Positions 61,924 to 64,000 of a stretch of DNA of 64,000 nucleotides are shown in pieces. The stretch covers positions 1 to 64,000 of the forward strand of contig CAZJYI010000012.1 of NCBI GenBank assembly GCA_964550025.1, in the 5' to 3' direction. The notes under the pieces were generated by a model. The model worked only from the letters and a program-made list of their open reading frames with translations, had not been told where the DNA came from and did not search any database. Position 1 is the stretch's first letter; each line of letters opens with the position of its first letter. The DNA is from CAZJYI01 sp964550025. GTDB lineage: Bacteria; Verrucomicrobiota; Kiritimatiellia; UBA8416; CAYOBW01. A program made the translations under genes and the position numbers.

Positions 61924-64000
61924 GGCTCGTCAGCCGTTACCACCTGCGGCTCCGGGTCGTCGATTCGCCCAGGCGGGCGTTGTCCAGTTCCCCGGCGCTT
62001 GCCGTCGCCCAGCTCTGCCCGCGCGGCTTCGGCCAGTGCGGTGAGGCGTTTGACCACGTCGGGATGCTTGCCGGCGACGTTGGTTGTCGACCCAACGTCA
62101 TCCACGACGTTGAACAGCAGCGCGGAGGGCTTCTGTCCCCGTCTGAAATGCGGATGGCGGATAGGATTGGTCACGGGCAGGAACAGTTTCCAAGGCCCGC
62201 TGCGCACGGCCTGGAGCTGGTTCTGTGAGTAGTAGTAGAAGACGTTGTAAGGTGACTTTGAGTCCGCTTTGCCAAACATGAGCGCGCGGATGTCGTGGCC
62301 GTCGATGGCGCGGTCGGCCGGCAGGGTGGCTCCCGCCAGGTGCGCACACGTCGGCAGCAGGTCCATCGTCGTCGCCAGTTCCGCACACGTCGTTTCTGCC
62401 GGGATTCTCCCGGGCCACCACATGATGGTGGGCACGCGGAAGGCGCCTTCGGCCGTGGTGTAGCCCGGTCCGTGAAGCGGCACATTGCTGCCGCGCGATG
62501 CCGGCGCCCCGTTGTCCGATGTCCAGATAACCAGCGTCTTCTTGTCCAGGCCGAGAGAGACGAGCTTGTCGAGTATCCGGCCGGCGGACCAATCCAGTTC
62601 CTCGACCGAATCCCCCCACGGGCCGTTACGGCTTTTGCCCTTGAACGCGGGGCTTGCGAATGGCTTTGGTGTGCTGCCCGGCATCGCGTGTGGAAGGTAG
62701 AGGAAGAAGGGGCGCTCACGATTCTCCTCGATGAACGCCAGCGCCCTTTCCGTGTAGCGTTTTGTCAGGAGATTCCGGTCGACCGGCGCCTCGACGACGG
62801 TCTCGTTCTCCATCAAAGGCAGGGGCGGCCATTCGGATCCGCGGTACCGTTTCCCGAGGCGCTGCCCCATGCTCCGCGTCATGTCGTCGCTGTAAGGGAC
62901 GCCGAAGAACAGGTCGAACCCCTGGCGTGTCGGCAGGAACTCCCGCTGGTCGCCCAAATGCCATTTTCCGATAATGGCGGTGGCATAGCCGCGGTCTTTG
63001 ATGATCTCGGCGATGGTCACTTCCTCCGGGCTCAACCCATAGGGGGAAATGGGTCGCAGCACGAGCCCGTCGCGCGGGTTGGTGTGCATGCCGACGCGTT
63101 GTGCGTAGCAGCCCGTCATGATGCTTGCGCGTGACGGCGTGCACACGCCCGCGGTCACGCAGAAGTGGGTGAACTTCATGCCTTCGCGGGCCATGCGGTT
63201 CAGATGGGGAGTGCGGTTAAGCGTCGAACCGAAGGGCTCGATGTCGCCGTACCCCAGGTTGTCGCAGAGGAACAGGACGATGTTGGGCGGCCTGCTCCTG
63301 GCCGCGCTCCCCGCCGCCGCGAGGTCGCTTGGGCGCACCGCTCTCGGAAAGACGGCTATTTCGTCCAGGCGCCCTTCCCAGTTCGAGTCGTTGTCGCTAC
63401 GTCCGCCGAACACGAACTGCGCACCGCCGTCCGGCAGCCGGGCGGGAGAGGCGCATTCGATCTCGGGTTGGTGATTGCCGTTCAGGTAGACGCGTGCCGA
63501 CTCGCCGTCGCGTACGAACAGGGCATGATTCCACGTCCAGCGTGCGATCTCTGTGCGGCCCACGACCGGCTTCGCGTCGCCGTGCTGGAAGATGAGTTTG
63601 CCGGGGACGGTTGCTTTGCCCCCGAGGCCGAGATGATCGTTTCCCGCCGCGTCACCAAGCTCACCGCGGGAGAACAACCATCCCGCCGTGTCGCGCGCGT
63701 CGTTGGGCATGCCGTTCCAGAACCAGAGCGACACGGAGTAAGCGTTCTCGACGCCTGACACGAGGGCCTGCATCCGTCCACCGGCGAAATGGGCCGCCCG
63801 ATTCTCTTCTCCGGCGGCGCAGAACGCCTTGGGCTCCGGCCCGGGGAGGAAGAACACCACCCCCGGTTCGTAGAAGCCGTGCATGCCTCCTCTTGCCACG
63901 TCAACGGCGTTGGTTCCGCCGAACTCGTCGAGCCGCCAGTACGCGGCTGGTTTGGCGTCCAGGATGGCTCTTGCCGCGACGCCGCGGCTCTGCCGGTAGA
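61920..64000 (-). CDS. sulfatase with N-terminal LamG domain, 5' end outside window
   Basis: About 693 residues are visible; the frame stays open to the window edge (reading AAYWRLDEFGGTNAVDVARG), so the true start is outside. A LamG/concanavalin A-like domain (RWTWNHALFVRDGESARVYL, NWEGRLDEIAVFPRAVRPSD) precedes a type I sulfatase: RPPNIVLFLCDNLGYGDIEP, the formylglycine site CTPSRASIMTG (CxPxR, modified by an FGE-type enzyme), AIIGKWHLGDQREFLPTRQG, and LVIWTSDNGAPASRGSN with the DN metal ligands. The first metal motif, usually DD, is D-N here. The catalytic core is full length. It removes sulfate esters from polysaccharides, in keeping with the lyase and GH genes in the window. Probably exported, but the signal is outside the window. 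Confidence 0.93.
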   Translation of the reverse strand, partial: YRQSRGVAARAILDAKPAAYWRLDEFGGTNAVDVARGGMHGFYEPGVVFFLPGPEPKAFCAAGEENRAAHFAGGRMQALVSGVENAYSVSLWFWNGMPNDARDTAGWLFSRGELGDAAGNDHLGLGGKATVPGKLIFQHGDAKPVVGRTEIARWTWNHALFVRDGESARVYLNGNHQPEIECASPARLPDGGAQFVFGGRSDNDSNWEGRLDEIAVFPRAVRPSDLAAAGSAARSRPPNIVLFLCDNLGYGDIEPFGSTLNRTPHLNRMAREGMKFTHFCVTAGVCTPSRASIMTGCYAQRVGMHTNPRDGLVLRPISPYGLSPEEVTIAEIIKDRGYATAIIGKWHLGDQREFLPTRQGFDLFFGVPYSDDMTRSMGQRLGKRYRGSEWPPLPLMENETVVEAPVDRNLLTKRYTERALAFIEENRERPFFLYLPHAMPGSTPKPFASPAFKGKSRNGPWGDSVEELDWSAGRILDKLVSLGLDKKTLVIWTSDNGAPASRGSNVPLHGPGYTTAEGAFRVPTIMWWPGRIPAETTCAELATTMDLLPTCAHLAGATLPADRAIDGHDIRALMFGKADSKSPYNVFYYYSQNQLQAVRSGPWKLFLPVTNPIRHPHFRRGQKPSALLFNVVDDVGSTTNVAGKHPDVVKRLTALAEAARAELGDGKRRGTGQRPPGRIDDPEPQVVTADEP

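Overview
The window is a 64 kb piece of a GC-rich bacterial chromosome. It carries about 40 protein genes and no rRNA, tRNA, CRISPR array or insertion sequence that I can see. The content suggests a heterotrophic member of the PVC group (Kiritimatiellota, Lentisphaerota or Planctomycetota) that feeds on complex, partly sulfated polysaccharides. Pointers are: giant secreted repeat proteins (Calx-beta, DUF2341, LamG, autotransporter-type passenger repeats), FAD-dependent oxidoreductases with golvesin-like partners, several exported PQQ-type beta-propellers, Tat-exported Gfo/Idh/MocA oxidoreductases with TIM-barrel isomerases, ThuA, a CxPxR sulfatase, heparinase II/III, GH9, and a DUF2089/PspC stress operon. 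The phylum assignment is an inference from gene families.

Layout. 1-13 kb: end of a surface protein, an FAD oxidoreductase, a small VOC protein with a zinc dehydrogenase, and a 2331-residue passenger-repeat protein. 13-17.6 kb: a heparinase-like lyase coupled to a membrane-embedded PQQ propeller protein. 17.7-29.2 kb: a complete fatty-acyl cycle in two convergent operons. etfB-etfA-acyl-CoA dehydrogenase runs on +. Phosphopantetheinyl transferase, acyl-CoA/ACP ligase, enoyl hydratase, 3-hydroxyacyl dehydrogenase, ACP and two thiolases run on -. The two operons have nearly the same promoter. 29.3-34.2 kb: an overlapping gene pair in which one product ends in a dockerin and the other begins with a cohesin domain. 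It is divergent from a GH9 glycoside hydrolase. 36.7-42.3 kb: Tat-exported oxidoreductase, ThuA/HEAT/discoidin protein and an unknown protein in one operon. 42.6-54 kb: PQQ-LamG protein, exported ADP-ribosylglycohydrolase-like protein, a tandem-HTH regulator flanked by two matching palindromes, a CBM-GH protein, and a propeller/methyltransferase-like fusion. 54-57 kb: a six-gene DUF2089/PspC operon in which five products share one short helical motif. 57-64 kb: lactonase, two isomerases and an oxidoreductase (sugar oxidation), then a LamG-sulfatase cut by the window edge.

Themes across the window. Operons are tightly packed (ATGA/GTGA overlaps). At least three genes appear to start at or within a base or two of their predicted transcription start (leaderless). 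Nearly every larger intergenic gap holds a palindromic or imperfect inverted repeat. Several of these are bounded by GTAG...CTAC, the foot sequence of REP elements. The most interesting candidates are the ACP-containing thiolase pathway, the cohesin/dockerin flavoprotein pair, the palindrome-flanked regulator and the shared-motif stress operon.
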